Of a stretch of 64,000 bases of DNA, positions 23,164-36,344 are shown piece by piece. This DNA comes from Imbricaverruca yamaguchii. Its lineage: Eukaryota; Arthropoda; Thecostraca; Neoverrucidae. The translations under genes were made by a program, and so were the position numbers. Numbering within the stretch: position 1 is the stretch's first letter; the number at the start of each line of letters is the position of its first letter. The notes beneath the pieces were generated by a model, which was given only the letters and a program-made list of their open reading frames with translations, was not told the origin of the DNA and searched no databases. Location of the stretch: positions 231,001-295,000 of the forward strand of contig JAOTOL010001206.1 in assembly GCA_034440575.1 (NCBI GenBank), given 5' to 3'.

Positions 23164-24003
23164 TTTCGTGATTTCTTGCGGATATACACGGACGGTTCCA
23201 ATTCCGACTCTGGTGTTGGATACGCTTACGTCAGTCGACACGGGGTTTGGTCTCTTTGTTAACCAATACACTCATCAGTTTGTTTACTGCTAGATTGTAC
23301 GCGATTCTTCAAGCCCTACATTTTATACAAGAAGACCTGGCCATCAAACACGTGATTTTCACATACTCCCTGAGCAGTCTCTGGGCATTAAAAGCCTTTA
23401 ACCATGATAGCAAACTTGTTCGAAAGATTATACGAGTCGTCAATTCCCTAAATGGCATCGACATAATTGCCATCTTCTGCTGGATTCTCAGCCATGTCGG
23501 ACTTACTTGTAATGACGCTGCTGACATAACTGCCAAGTGCACCATCACCAATAGCCAGGAAGTCCACGTACGATTCCCTCCGAGATACTCGTATCCTACT
23601 ATATTGTCAAATATACGGTGAAAATTGCAACGAGCATGTAATTTAAAGTGCAGTAAGATGAGGGTTTTGAAGCCAGTACTATGACTGTGGAAGTCCTCAA
23701 GCTAGACACAACGACGGGAGGAAGTAATATTCCGCCGATTGAGGATAGGTTATACCTTCGCGACACATGGTCGGTGATGACCGACCTTTATGCCCACGCT
23801 GTTCGGACCAGCTTACCGTGTATAATGTTCTAGGAGGTTGCGTACTTTTGGAACCACCACGATGCCAAATTTGTCGGACAGGTGGACGCCGACACTACTT
23901 TGCGTACTCTAACTACTTTGGGGTCGTGGGGTCTGAGAACATTTTTACCTTCCTTCAACAAGCACCCTTGATGTTGTACTTCGCCACTCCTAAGGATGAT
24001 TAA
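21318..24003 (+). pseudogene. I-clade LINE ORF2: endonuclease, reverse transcriptase, RNase H remnants
   Basis: 21318-21420 gives WNSRCLRTSLNDLQTI and VCLQETK, the start of the endonuclease. Most of the endonuclease is then missing. 21540-21840 gives ELTAAVSALRS, FPSSWQRG and YRPISLTCW of the reverse transcriptase entry. 22180-22524 is the palm region, where the catalytic aspartate pair reads MDAN instead of x-D-D. 22610-22700 gives KIDYGCFIYDGA. RNase H follows: IYTDGSNSDSG near 23185, ARLYAILQALHFI near 23290 and SHVGLTCNDAAD near 23495. A 60-bp (TA)n sits just before the RNase H domain. Deletions, stops and loss of the catalytic residue show it is dead. Confidence 0.8.
23101..23160. repeat. 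(TA)n microsatellite inside the LINE
   Basis: About 30 TA units between the reverse transcriptase and RNase H remnants. Confidence 0.97.
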
Positions 24004-24115
24004 TTACTGACCGCTGTGGGAGCATGACAGGTTCTCTGTAAACACAGTTATGGGCACAAAATGACCTTGGCAATCGATGCACCCCTAAGCTCCAATTCAT
24101 CATCATCATCGCCGT

Positions 24116-27100
24116 CCGACTGACAATACAATCATCACACTGGCCACGAAGCACAGGGTCTTAAATGGGCGCGAATGTTAAAGTCTGTTCGAAGCGCTCT
24201 AAAGCCTAAATAACTAACTAATTACCTCAGTGTGGCGTACGTTTCCAATTGTCACCGCTTGGCAACTGGTTTCCCGGAGGAATTATTGGATAAATTCGTG
24301 CGCGCGTGTGCTAGCGCGTTTGGAATGCGTCGTCAGCCGGGCTGTAAATGTGCTGCACGCTCGCTTAGATCCTGCCCAGTTCTCTGCACCTGTACACGGC
24401 ACCTTCTCGCGCTCCCTCTGCAGGCGATGAGAGCTGCTGCAACCATTCCAAATGGAGTGAGTGTAAATGCGCGCACAGTGTCCAAATGGAGAGTGCGAAG
24501 GAAATGTAGCTTTTTGCACTCATGAAATCTCGCCCTTGTTCTGTACATTAAATACTAAGGACTGGTTGACCATATAGATCAGCTTAGCCTGGCCTTTCCG
24601 GTCAGGTCCTCACTCTGGGAGGGGGGATTATGCACCACATCTAATTTGTAAACTAAGCGTCGCACGAAAACGAAAGAGGTGCTCTCGGAAAGCGCCCGAT
24701 GAGTAAGTCCCGAAACTACCTAAAACTTTTCTCTCATTGACAGTTGACGTCACTTTGGGAGTTTAAGAGGCTACAACTGACGTCATATTCTTAGCTCTCG
24801 GTTGTTCAATTTGGGGGAGATTTAAAACACAAAACTAAGTTGGAATCCGAAAAGAAAGACGAAATCGACCATGTTCGCGCATCCAAAAATAGTTCGATGC
24901 CTAAATTTGCTCGATTTTAAGTTTTCCATTTAATTTGTATTTTTATGATAGGTAGAGAGCACTGAGAAACACTGCTTTTAGTAAACATAGTCTAATAAAA
25001 AGTTTTTACTTTACCCAGAAGTTTTAATTTCAACCCTAGTAGACAAGTATGCAAAACAAGTTCGTCATTAAAAACGGGGAAAATACAAATTATTCCGGTG
25101 TGCTTTCATACGCCCCTAACGTTAGGTAAACGCTGAAAGATGTATTCAAATATGTTTATCCACTAAAACGTGATGTCTGGTTCAACATTTTTGGAGGTGA
25201 CCTTGCTTCGCCCTGAATAATGCGGTGATATGTCGCCCACGATATGTCAAATTGTTGTGAACACATGCCAAATTTCGACACGCTGCCGAAAGAAAAAAAC
25301 ATCCTTCCCTCTTCGACTCACTTGTAATCTGAGCTAGATAGACAGATATCGTAGACCACATTGCACAGTGCCATCTATACAGTAGATTTAGGATAGTAGA
25401 GATACATAGCACATTTTTCCCTATCTCGAATGGTTAAACTTCCAGATCACTTGAAACGGGTCAATGTGGCGGTTCAGTTGGTCGCCACTGTTAATTTGCA
25501 TGACCTTTGTCGCATCAGAAACGAATTCTGGGTACAAGAACTGGATAGTTGCTTTCACCCCATCATAGTCAGTAACATGGCCACTAGGGCAGATGCCATA
25601 GGCGTGGTGTATTCCTCGGGACGTCTCAGGTTATGTCAGTGACCTGACCTGATATTGGCTTGAAACAAGAAACACTGCTAGTGGACTCACCGAAGGAACA
25701 CTGCAAGACACACTCACATAAATATCCACTGCTAGTGAATATTTGGCCTTAGGTTTTGCTTTTTCTTTCATCATTTTCCATGTATAAGTGCTTAGGCTTT
25801 TTGCAGCTTGTAGTGTGTTCATAATAAACGCTTCAATGTATATCTAAAAACTACATTGTGACGATCTGGTGACCTGCTTTGATATACCCTAGCTACGGAA
25901 TCTTATTAGATTTCAACACGATTTACACAACGTTTGAGCATCGCTTACCACCAAATCTTATATTAATGATTTGAAGGGTTGAGGAGTTATCTCAGAAAAG
26001 CAGTGGGAGGACGAACCAAATTGGCTGAACTGCATTGCGCGGTTAATCGTTTATCTTGCAAAACAATCACAAAAACGAGCTTAAAATAGTTCGCATCATC
26101 TTCAGACAAAAACCATGTACGATGCGCTACATTTCTGTTCATATGCTCAGGGTCAAACCATATGTTATGGTCAGTTAGGGAGAGGCTAGAAGGATAAGTG
26201 CTAAGAGTCAGTTGCATTCTTAGCTTCGTATTTTAATGTTCTGGAATGATACCAGGGAACACTGTTTACTTGCACCTTGGGATGCAATCGGACGTCAACT
26301 CTAGCTTAAGTCTCGAAGTTAGTCTCTGAGTGACTGAAAAGCCGAAAGGTTATCTTAGGTCAAGATAAGCTAATGACTTCTAATTACATCCGAGAGTTTA
26401 CTGACCTTTTTAAACAAATCATCAAAGTTGTTTAACGTCCCATCGTTTTCGACACTGACAATTTTGGAACAATCCGTGAGACTAATTGGGGACAATTCGA
26501 TAATCAGATCGAGAGACGGTCCGGCATGTTCACTTATATTACGTCACAGTTCAGAGACCTGGACTGGAATATTCAAGTTTACATAACACAACTCTGGCAA
26601 AGGATATCCCATCACCTATTTCAGGCGTCGGAGAGGTAGCCAGCGCCGTTTTCCCGCGGTGGCGGAAAAAAAAACCTCCTTGGACGAGGTGTGTGGCAAC
26701 ACACGCACTGCACAGACTAGGGCAATTTGAATGGTTTATAGCACTATGTGTCATGGGTGTGCTTTTCTGCATCAATTCCAAGTATTTGAGTGGGATGTCT
26801 CGAACGGAACTAGAAGAACTATCTCTAATTAGTCCATATAGTTATTGGCTAATAGATAGTTGGCTTTCTTTGCATCGAGTAGCTCTTATGGCATAACTAC
26901 AGGAATCACGGAAAGGTGCTCTACATAAGAAAGGACTGCGCGACTAAAATCGCCAGTCGTCAAACAAATAACCGCCATCTACCGGGACGACGTTTTTCGT
27001 ATATTTATTGCAAATGTTTTCTATGGTGTGTCTATAAAGTACACCTTTCGGGTCCTTCCCCCGCTGGTTTTTCCTACATGCGGAAACTTTGGCACACAAA

Positions 27101-29999
27101 AGTGAAATTGGCGTTGATTTCTTGTATACACACACAGCATTACGTTATGCTGACTTATGCTAATCAGGAACTCACCAACCGGAAGCAAGTTCAGCATTTT
27201 TTTTATTTCACAATTATTCATAGCAATTCATCAGCGCTGATTGCGAGCAAATACGGTCATGTAACCGAAGAAAACCGCAGACCGATGCCTTCCATCAAAC
27301 ATACAGCGCGCCAAAAAGGAACAAGCCACCGTCGCGACGATTTCGAGAGAAGACTTTGTCCTCTTGCGCCAGTACACCGTATAATATGAGCCAATCGCTC
27401 TCTGTTCATTCGAATGACGGCAGGATACTGTCCTGCAGCAACGTTTTTTTTTGGGAGAGCCTTTTTTTTCCTGTGCATCGCCCACACCATCGACATTTTG
27501 CTTGTTGGCGCACGTCATGGACATTTTTTGTCGCTACCTCCCCATCCCCCCCCCCCTGAAGCTGCCGCTACCTCCACACTGCCCGCACCATCGACATTTT
27601 GCTTCTGCTGCTACCTGCCCAACAGCCGCACTATCAACATTTTCCTGCCGTCAACGCATTTTCAGCGGTACTTCCAAAAAACGGAAAAGGTCGGCAGCGC
27701 AGCGCAACGCCTTTTAGCCGTACTCACAGGCAGCTGAACTGCAGGGAGGGAACATGAGTCGAGGCCATCACGCGCCAAGCGAGAGGAAGTGCGAAAGGAA
27801 ATGCCAACATCACAGTTGTGTAAATATTGGGCAATGGGAGTTCGACTGATTTAGCTCATCGGCAGACCACAAATGGATTCACGAAAAAATTGCCCGAATT
27901 ATTATAATGTCATAACATACATTGCTGTCTCATTGTACTTTATCACGTCAATAATTCACGAGTCGGGCTCTTGCCAACCGCGCGCAGTGTGTATCAAGTT
28001 TCATATGCACTGCTTGCATCAGCCTTCAGAGAAACACTTTATAGCCTCCCAGAAGAAGATATTATCTGGTTTCTCATATAGGCCGCAAAGTTCACATTTG
28101 CAATGTGCGAAAAGTCCTAGTTGGTGACCCAGTGCAATGCTGAGTTTTGCGCGTATGAAGAGGCAGTGCTAGAACTTTTGGAAAGCATGATCCACCAATC
28201 ACATGTGCATTTATTGTAATAAGATGTGGTCCTCATCCTGCCGGAAGCTAACGAAGATGTATTACCATGCATATTACGCCGCCGTATATCCAGTGCATAA
28301 CCATGCATATCCAGGCGCTTCAGTGTGTCTCTCATGCAATGTATATGTGCTGAAAACATCTCTATCCCGGCGACACGGTGTTCTGCGCCGCTTCGGGTGG
28401 GTGGTCTTCACAAACCTTTTTGTGTGACATCCACTCTTCAACGAAGCCTGTGCAGCTCAGGCCAGATTCTGAATTACCCCAGTCTCTAAATTACCCCAAA
28501 GATTCGTGGAACAAAGATAGGGTTTTCCAAGTGGCAGCGAAAATATCGCAACGGAAAAGGAACATCCTTCCAAAATTACATCGCATGATGTGGTACTACA
28601 TACTCCAGTTTTATATTATGCCAAGAATCAGAACAATAGACGAGATTCAACGCCCCGAAATGAACTAGGAGTCGTCTAATATAAACCGCCCGAGAGCAAC
28701 GCGGAACACGTAAGGCCGGTTACTGATGATAGCTTACGGCGCAAATCAGCTGTCTGTCGGAAGTGTGTCACGTGGTCGGACTGAACGCCGGACGGCAAGG
28801 TGCACGACCCAAATTGTGGAGGGGCGGGGGAGGGGAGGGGGCTGACGTTATACACGATTTGACGACAGCATTGCGCTATACAACTGATATCGAGCACACC
28901 GTGATGAATATCTCGTGACTGATACCACGTGACGGATTCTTACCATCCCGAGCAAACAATGTCCTGGGATGCCGTGCACCTCATCACCTTCATTGCCAAA
29001 ACATTAACTACGGACCGCACTGTCATCATTGACCACCAACCCCACCCTCAGCCAGCCCCCTCACCCGCGCGTCTGCATATGCGGTTCGCCCTCCCGTGCG
29101 GAGATCATAGATCGCAACGATCCGCAGCCGTCGACAATCAATGCTAACGCGGCTCGTCTGATGGCCATTGATCTCTCACAGCTGGAGACGTGCCACTGGA
29201 CTGGAGGAGCGGCCGAGTGTGGGAGCAGCGCCTCGGAACATTGATCTCTAGCTCGCGCTCCAGCAGAGAGGGGTGGGAGCGGAGGCGGGGAAGCGCCCGA
29301 CACGACGGACCGATGGATGGACAGATGGATGGACCAGAATCTCGACGGGTGGGCTGGCTGGCTTGCCTTGACGGATGGGCTCGCCTGTCGTACGGCATTT
29401 GGCCGCCGGGAGGCTACACATGTGCGAGAGCATCACCGTGCACGTACATCATCAGCCGGCGCTGGTGGGGCCGTGCACGCGGCAGGCCCCCGGGGAGCGA
29501 TCCTAAAGCGCACCCGGAAAGTGTGCTGTCACATGCCACCATCCCATATAACGGACTCTCTTCCTGCTGAATCTGATTCGAAGCAAACCCACCACTCCCG
29601 GACATGCATATTATGCTCCAAGGTTGCTGATATGAGAGACCATTGGGAACATTTTGACTCCTTTACTGTGATTAAAACGACGCAATTTCCACCGAAAAAT
29701 ATATACGCAATCTAACTGCAATGCGAAAGTTTCGTTGCAAATTTGCATTTTAATCATCAAGTGGCTTCTGTTTGTGCAATTAGAGACAAGCCACTACTCC
29801 TTCTTATTTAATTTCAGCCGTTCGTCACACTCGCGTGTAACGGCCTTATCCGAATGTATTGCGCGTGTGTTCATTGGAGATGCCCGGTAGTATACGTCAA
29901 CAACGTATACATGTGATCTGCAGATAACCGGCATTCGCCAATGCTAGATGTGTTCGCTTGGAGACTGCTAAACCATGAAGAACAAGGGCACAGCCGTCT
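24116..29999. other. Intron 2, long stretch with no recognised gene
   Basis: Only short frames on both strands. 27470-27660 is C-rich with loosely repeated ACCATCGACATTTTGC words. 28980-29560 is GC-rich with overlapping frames of no recognisable family. No splice-consistent Ig exon was found here on the minus strand. Confidence 0.5.
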
Positions 30000-30400
30000 C
30001 TAGATGCACATCCAGAGATACTCGTCCATCCCTAAAAGCGGAACCGTCCACATGGGCCCACATCCAGAGATAACTCTCCCCATCCATAGTAGTGGAGCCG
30101 TCCCAGAGGGAGCGGACCTGGAGATAACTCCCTATTCCTAAATCCCTATGATCCCTATGATCTCTCTCCCAGAAGGGGCGGATCCAGAAACAGCTTCCCA
30201 TTCCTAGATCACTAGGAGTGGAACCGTCCCAGACGGAGCGGATTCAGATATAACTTTCCCCATTTATAGATCCCTAGTCCTAGGGATCCCTAGTTCCGCT
30301 CCTGAGCGGAACCATCCCTGTGGAGCGAGTTCAGAGATAACCTTCGCCGTCCTTAGGAGCGGAACTGTCCCCGAGGGAGCGGATCCAGAGAGAATGCCGA
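30000..30400. repeat. Imperfect 55-75-bp tandem repeat
   Basis: Loose units of GGAGCGGATCCAGAGATAAC followed by CCC, TAG and GCGGAACCGTCCC words recur about six times with indels. Confidence 0.7.
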
Positions 30401-30581
30401 CAGCTGAGTGCGGCGCCACATCAATTCCGGCTAATTTGAGGCTGCCGGGCGTGGCATTAGCGGGATGAATGTCAGCGAAGACGGTCCGCTGGCCAGCTGT
30501 GAGAGGGCAGCGGAACACGGGCACAGAAACCGGGGGCGGGGGGTCTCTCCAACTGCGCACGAGTTCAGCATTGAGCCTCTA

Positions 30582-31521
<940 letters not shown>

Positions 31522-31842
31522 TGTGCGCGCGTGTGTTGAGAACCGTTTCAGCGTTGCTCTCCCGCTCCAGTAACGTTGACATATTTATTGTGCCGCTGTA
31601 GCGTGGGGCGATAGCTACCACCCACATTACGCCAGTCTGCAATGAAAAATTTAAGGCAACAGCCAGTGTTCATGCATCACAGATGGGCTCATCGAGCACA
31701 CAATTGTTCTTAATTCCGGCTGGCAGTGGTGCCGCTTGCGGTTAACGGTGCTAATTAATCGATCGTGACTGCGAGGTGACGTCACTGTTTGGATCGCACT
31801 GTGCCAACTGGTGCGCCTTGCATGCCGACGACGCCATTCCAC

Positions 31843-32407
31843 CGTGCTCACAGTAAACGAGGTGGAGCTAGTGTTCGCTGACGTCACCGGGTTTGTTGAT
31901 GACGCCATTATCGCTGTGTTCACAGCAGGCAGTGAGGCCGCGCGAGTTTTCCATGACTTCACCGTGGTTTGTTGATGACGTCTTTGTCGTTATTCACAGT
32001 GAGGCGGCGGGACTGTTCCATGACGTGATCGAGTGCTACTCACAATAGACGGTGAGCCGGCGCGAGTGTTCGATGTCGTTACTGGGTCTGTTAATGACGC
32101 CATTGTCGCTGTGCTCACAGTAGACGGTGAGGCGGCGCTGGTGTTCGCTGACGTCACCAGGTCTGTAAATGACATCATTGTCCGCTGCTCACGGTAGACA
32201 GTGAGGCGGCGCTGGTGTTCGCTGACGTCACCAGGTCTATAAATGACATCATTGTCCGCTGCTAACGGTAGACAGTGAGGCGACGCGGGTGTTCCATGGA
32301 CTCACTGGGTCTGTTAATGACGTAATGTCGCTACTCTCAGTAGACGGTGAGGTGGCGGGACTCTTCTATGACGTCACCGGGTCTGTTAATGACGTAATTG
32401 TCGCTGT
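31843..32407 (-). repeat. ~74-bp tandem array derived from the donor edge of Ig exon 2
   Basis: The exon-2 3' end plus its donor and adjacent intron recur at anchors 31849, 31921, 31995, 32041, 32116, 32190, 32264 and 32336; the genuine exon is at 32411. Spacing is 72-75 bp, with one 46-bp copy. On the minus strand the copies read remnants of DVIEESRHLTVY followed by a donor-like site. GTGAGT is kept at 32041, GTGAGC at 31849, 32116 and 32190; the copy at 32336 has lost GT. The copies are otherwise diverged, with stops. Confidence 0.88.
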
Positions 32408-32413
32408 ACTCAC

Positions 32414-32561
32414 AGTAGACGGTGAGGCGGCGCGACTGCTCTATGACGTCGCCGGCGAGTTGGCTGTTGAGCGCGCGACACTTGACTGTCTGCCCGCTGT
32501 GGCCGGGCCGGGCCGTCAGCGTGGCTGTCGACGTTGTTCGGTTGCCGCTGTCACTCACGAC
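32414..32561 (-). CDS. Ig-superfamily adhesion gene, exon 2 (second half of an Ig domain)
   Basis: A 148-nt exon. The acceptor is GTGCTTTCACAG just before 32561 and the donor is GTGAGT at 32413-32408. It enters in phase 0 and leaves in phase 1. It encodes VVSDSGNRTTSTATL, then VKCRALN with the second Ig cysteine, and GDVIEQSRRLTVY as the closing strand. This is the standard second half of the Ig domain whose first half is exon 1: in sidestep/nephrin-like arthropod proteins the same position reads as a G-N-x-T-T-S stretch, then L-x-C-R-A-x-N-P. The phases match both neighbours. Its donor edge has been amplified into the array at 31843-32407. Confidence 0.87.
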
Positions 32562-33679
32562 CTGTGAAAGCACATCACGACACGTCAGCATGCCCAGTCA
32601 GACGGTGGTGGTACGTAACGCATGACATGAACAGCCTGAAAGACACAGACAACAGCGCCGCGGACGGTGGTGGGGCACAATATATGACATGAACAGCTTG
32701 AAAGACACCAGGGCTAATAAATCGTATCGTTCTGTCGTCGTGGACGACAACCACGAACGGGGACTTTTGGCGACCACATTTCCATATCATTAGAAATATT
32801 ATATGTGAAATCATATAAATGGTACCTACTATACATAAAATTGACTACGTCACGATATCCGTGTCAAGGTACGCAGGATTGAAACGAATCGGATTGGACC
32901 GGGACTGGAAATGTCTATCCGTGCAGACCTCTAGAAATGTCCTACCGTGCAGACCTCTACCACCCACCGCCACGCTACCATTTCTTCATTCCCAGCGTAC
33001 GCTTTTGTGTTTCATCTAGTACGCTCCGCGGCAAAAAAAATGACTCAAAGGCAACAAAGTATCGTCGAGACAACCATTCCATCGTTCAGACGACCGCCGA
33101 CGATAAAATTGTCTCCCGTTTAGCACAGAGCCAATGGCATGCCTTCTGGTCGCCGGTGGTTGTCCTCGCACGTTATGCTCGATGGCAGCGGTACGGAAGT
33201 ACCCAACTATGGTATACTCAGTGGCTTTGGAGGCAAGCGACTAGACCACGGATACTAAAACAACACCAGACCTACGTTAAGTAATGAATAATTTATAACA
33301 TTAGCTGATTTTTTAAAACAATTTCAATTTGAATCCTTTTTTCATGTAGGATGTACGATAATATTTTTAATTTCATTAAAATCGTTGGAAAGAATCTAGA
33401 AGAATATTCTTTTACGCGCCTTCCCTCGCTTTCAAATCCGTCCATTTCCATTTTAAACGCGACGATGTGCGTCGAAGGGTGAAATAGGGAATTGATCACG
33501 GTTCTATATATTTGATGGGTGGTGAATGAGTGCGGCAAGATACAACTACCAAGTTCGAATTATCTGAAGTGTCAATCAAACGATTTTTTCTCTCATTTTC
33601 TGACTTATATGAGACCATATGAAGTGGTTCGGTCTTAAACAGACTCCAGAAACAGACTATTCAGGGTCAGGGCGTAAGG
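32562..33679 (-). other. Intron 1 (left end), no other gene seen
   Basis: Beginning of the 27.8-kb intron between exons 1 and 2 (32562-60343). It contains a 56-bp block repeated at 36974. Confidence 0.6.
32634..32689. repeat. 56-bp dispersed block, copy 1
   Basis: CCTGAAAGACACAGACAACA through GGGGCACAATATATGACAT, repeated almost identically at 36974-37029. Confidence 0.85.
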
Positions 33680-33896
33680 GTGACAAAGATTGTAAGGTCA
33701 TCCTGTAGATGTGGACATTGCGATTGGAAAGGTACTGCACAGAGCATTTACAAACATTCAAAAGTCAAGCACCCAGGTCTACCAGTGTTAAGAGTACTGC
33801 AAGATAGCCATTTTGGCCCTGGCAGGCGATTTGACTGGACTTGCAAGCCAGCACTGGATCATCAACCATCAAGCTCAGGTGAAAATCTTGGTATAT
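33680..33896 (+). CDS. Possible exon fragment with one C2H2-type zinc finger
   Basis: A 72-codon frame containing CGHCDWKGT and YKHSKVKHPG, spaced C-x2-C-x11-H-x4-H, which fits a zinc finger. It ends near a GGTATAT that could be a weak donor. It lies just outside the inverted-repeat element at 34010. Many transposon proteins start with a single degenerate finger like this, so it may be a transposon remnant rather than a host exon. No family is assigned. Confidence 0.3.
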
Positions 33897-34374
33897 GAAT
33901 TATATTTGAGTAAAATATAGTCACCTAAATGTAATTAGAAAATATATTTTGGTGTGTAGGTACCTACTCAGCAGGCATTGCACTGCAGTTGGTAGCAATG
34001 CATACAATATAGGTATGGCGAATTTTAGCCACCTGGTGGTTTAAACCATGGTTTAAACTGGCTGGCATAAATTAATTTAAGTCACTCTGGCTTAAATTAT
34101 ATTTCTGGTATGGCTGGAGGGCAGTGATGGACATTAGTTAGGGAAGCATCAATTAGAATTCCAAAATGTGCTACACCCCATTTTATTTGCAAAAAAACAC
34201 TCCCTAGAATTCCCCAAAACTCTGTCTGGGTTCTGGGTATACACTCCTTAAGCCAGATGTTTACCCATTAGGTAAAGTCGGTCTAACATGTAGCTCCCTG
34301 GATGCTGGTAGTTAGAAATGGTATTTGTAAATACCAGGATTTTGACATCCGACTACTGGCATTGAGGGAGATAA

Positions 34375-35241
34375 AAGACATAAAGACATAAAAGATCGGT
34401 GCAACTATGAGCCACAAGGGCCCTTCTTGGTTGCACCCTGTACACTGAACCAGTTGTCCACCAAATGTGTTGATCAACTCTCCCTGGAATACAGAAAAAC
34501 AAGCCCACTATTTTTGTAATGATTGTCTATGCTGTTCAATGTGTTGCTACTGACAATGGTTTCTGGCAGCTGGTTCCAGTGTTCTACTACCCTTTTGGTG
34601 AAGAAGGACTGTCTTAACCTTGTCCTGCTGTGATTAACTTTAATTTTGAATTGATAACCTCCAATTCCATCATTTCTGTTAAATTCAAACAGTTCCCCGA
34701 GATAACCCTGTTCCTGACCATGTACAAATTGAAAGACCTTGATGAGATCTTCTCTCAGCCTTCTATATCTAAGTGAAAACATATTCCATTTCTTCAATCT
34801 TTCCTCATATGCCAGGTTGCCCATACCATTCCCCATTTTTGTTGCCCTCTTTTGTACTATCTCTAAAAGCCAACCATCTTTTTCATAACTAGGGGACCAA
34901 GCTTGGACACAATATTCCAGATGTGGCCTGACATATGCACAATAAAGCTTCCTGATGGCTTCCTCACTTTTGTATGATACATTCCTATTTATTGCCCCAA
35001 GCATTCTTAGTGCCTTCTTCCTCGCTTCTTTGGTCTGTTCTGATGCCCACAATTTTGTGTTCAAAATAACACCTAAGTCCTTCTCCTGCTGAGTCACAGA
35101 TAGTACTTGCCCACCCATCAAGTATGGAGCCTTGATATGCTACCTACCTACATGCATGATTTTGCACTTATCAAAATTAAATTTCATTTGCCATTTTTTC
35201 GGACCACTTCACAAGCTCGTCTAAGTCTTTCTGCAGCAAGA
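34375..35241 (-). mobile_element. CR1 3' fragment, 5'-truncated
   Basis: Matches 750-1645 of the first CR1, including the octamer tail at its low-coordinate end. Similarity stops near 35241. Typical 5'-truncated insertion. Confidence 0.92.
34474..35121 (-). pseudogene. C-terminal fragment of CR1 ORF2
   Basis: About 215 codons equivalent to residues about 785-1000 of the intact ORF2: MGGQVLSVTQQEKDLG at the start, CAYVRPHLEYCVQAW and HWNQLPE later. The end differs by a small deletion (NTLNSIDNHYKN). An extra T and a stop upstream of 35121 break the frame to the reverse transcriptase core. It lacks the endonuclease and catalytic regions, so it is inactive. Confidence 0.9.
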
Positions 35242-35417
35242 TTCTGCAGATAATATGTAGCAAGATACATATTAGACTGACTGTTCATAGCCATTTGATA
35301 GCTAGGTACCTATTTTATGCTAGATGAAAAGTGACTATTTGAGACACCTCAATTTGTGCTGTTTTTGGCATTGTTTTCCCATTGTCTTACTGATAATAGT
35401 ATGTATATGTAGGTAGG

Positions 35418-35580
35418 GATGAAAAAAGCGGGCTTGAATTCAATTTATGGCAGCCAGTGGCTTTTATTAATTTAAGCCAGTTTAAACTGGCTTCTTATTT
35501 AATCCAGCTCAAATTCACGACACTTCTAAGTCCCACACTTCTAAGGCTCACAAACCATGGGTGAATTGACAGTGTTGGTA
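35418..35580. repeat. ~165-bp dispersed block, copy 1
   Basis: TAGGGATG followed by GCCAGTGGCTTTTATTAAT and CTCACAAACCATGGGTG. Repeated in the same orientation at 36345-36515. Confidence 0.88.
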
Positions 35581-35916
35581 TTCAGCACAATACAAGTGTA
35601 AAATACCATGCCTAGAGAGAGTACAATGAAGACCTACTGTGCATGACCAGATGGTTAGTGACAGTTTCTAGGTCAAAGCATGGACACTAGGTTGATTCAC
35701 CTATCATCTAATGCTTTGAAGCTCATCTAATGCTCATCTAATGGATCTAATGCTCTACTTCCACAAGTGGTAGTGCTAACAGGAAATAATGTGCTACCAT
35801 ACAATGGTGTGCAAGAGTTGACAATGTGTGCAAAATGTGCAATAGGTAGACAGATTGCTTACTATAGCAAACAATAAGCAAACAGATTGCTTAATGTTAT
35901 CTATGAATATGGGTAG

Positions 35917-35936
35917 GTAGGTAGGTACCTACCTAC
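35917..35936. repeat. 20-bp perfect palindrome, copy 1
   Basis: GTAGGTAGGTACCTACCTAC, self-complementary, preceded by further GGTA units. Confidence 0.95.
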
Positions 35937-36318
35937 ATATACTATTATCAGTAAGACAATGGGAAAGCCATGTCAAAAACATCACAAATTGGTCTGGCTC
36001 ATGTAGTTACTTTTAAGCTAACATAAAATAGGTACTTAGCTATACAATGGCTAGGTACCCAATTGGTAAAAATATGAATTGTGGAGTGCATACCTAGAAC
36101 CCAGGCAGAGTTTTGGGAAATTCTAGGGAGTGTTTGTTTATAAATAAAATGGAGTGTAGCACATTTTGGAATAATTGATGCTTCCCTAACGTTTGTTTGT
36201 CACTGCACTCCAGCCATATCCGAAACATAATTTTAGCCAGGGTGGCTTAGATTAATTTATGCCGGCTGGTTTAAACTGGTTTAAACCACCATGTGGCTTA
36301 AATTTGCCATCCCTATAT

Positions 36319-36338
36319 GTAGGTAGGTACCTACCTAC
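36319..36338. repeat. 20-bp perfect palindrome, copy 2
   Basis: The identical palindrome to 35917-35936. It abuts the right end of the inverted-repeat element and precedes the second 165-bp block. Confidence 0.95.
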
Positions 36339-36344
36339 CTATAT

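Larger units (their letters stand above)
19380..24115 (+). mobile_element. Decayed I-clade non-LTR retrotransposon
   Basis: In order: an ORF1 remnant with CCHC zinc knuckles, a proline-rich linker, endonuclease remnant, reverse transcriptase remnant, RNase H remnant and a C-terminal zinc-knuckle-like end. Many frameshifts and stops are present. The RNase H domain after the reverse transcriptase puts it in the I group rather than CR1. A short (TCA)n run near 24095-24110 may be its 3' tail. The 5' limit is uncertain; 19080-19380 may be its leader. Confidence 0.8.
34010..36318. mobile_element. Element with ~250-bp terminal inverted repeats
   Basis: The left arm, about 34013-34270, and the right arm, about 36040-36310, are reverse complements with scattered differences. 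Shared landmarks are AAACTGG with a GGTTTAAACC core, ATGGCTGGAG, AATTCCAAAATGTGCTACA and CAGAGTTTTGGG in inverted form. The outer ends read TAGGTATGGCG and, inverted, TAGGGATGGCA. A CR1 fragment lies inside. No transposase is visible. It looks like a foldback or other long-TIR non-autonomous element. Confidence 0.75.
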
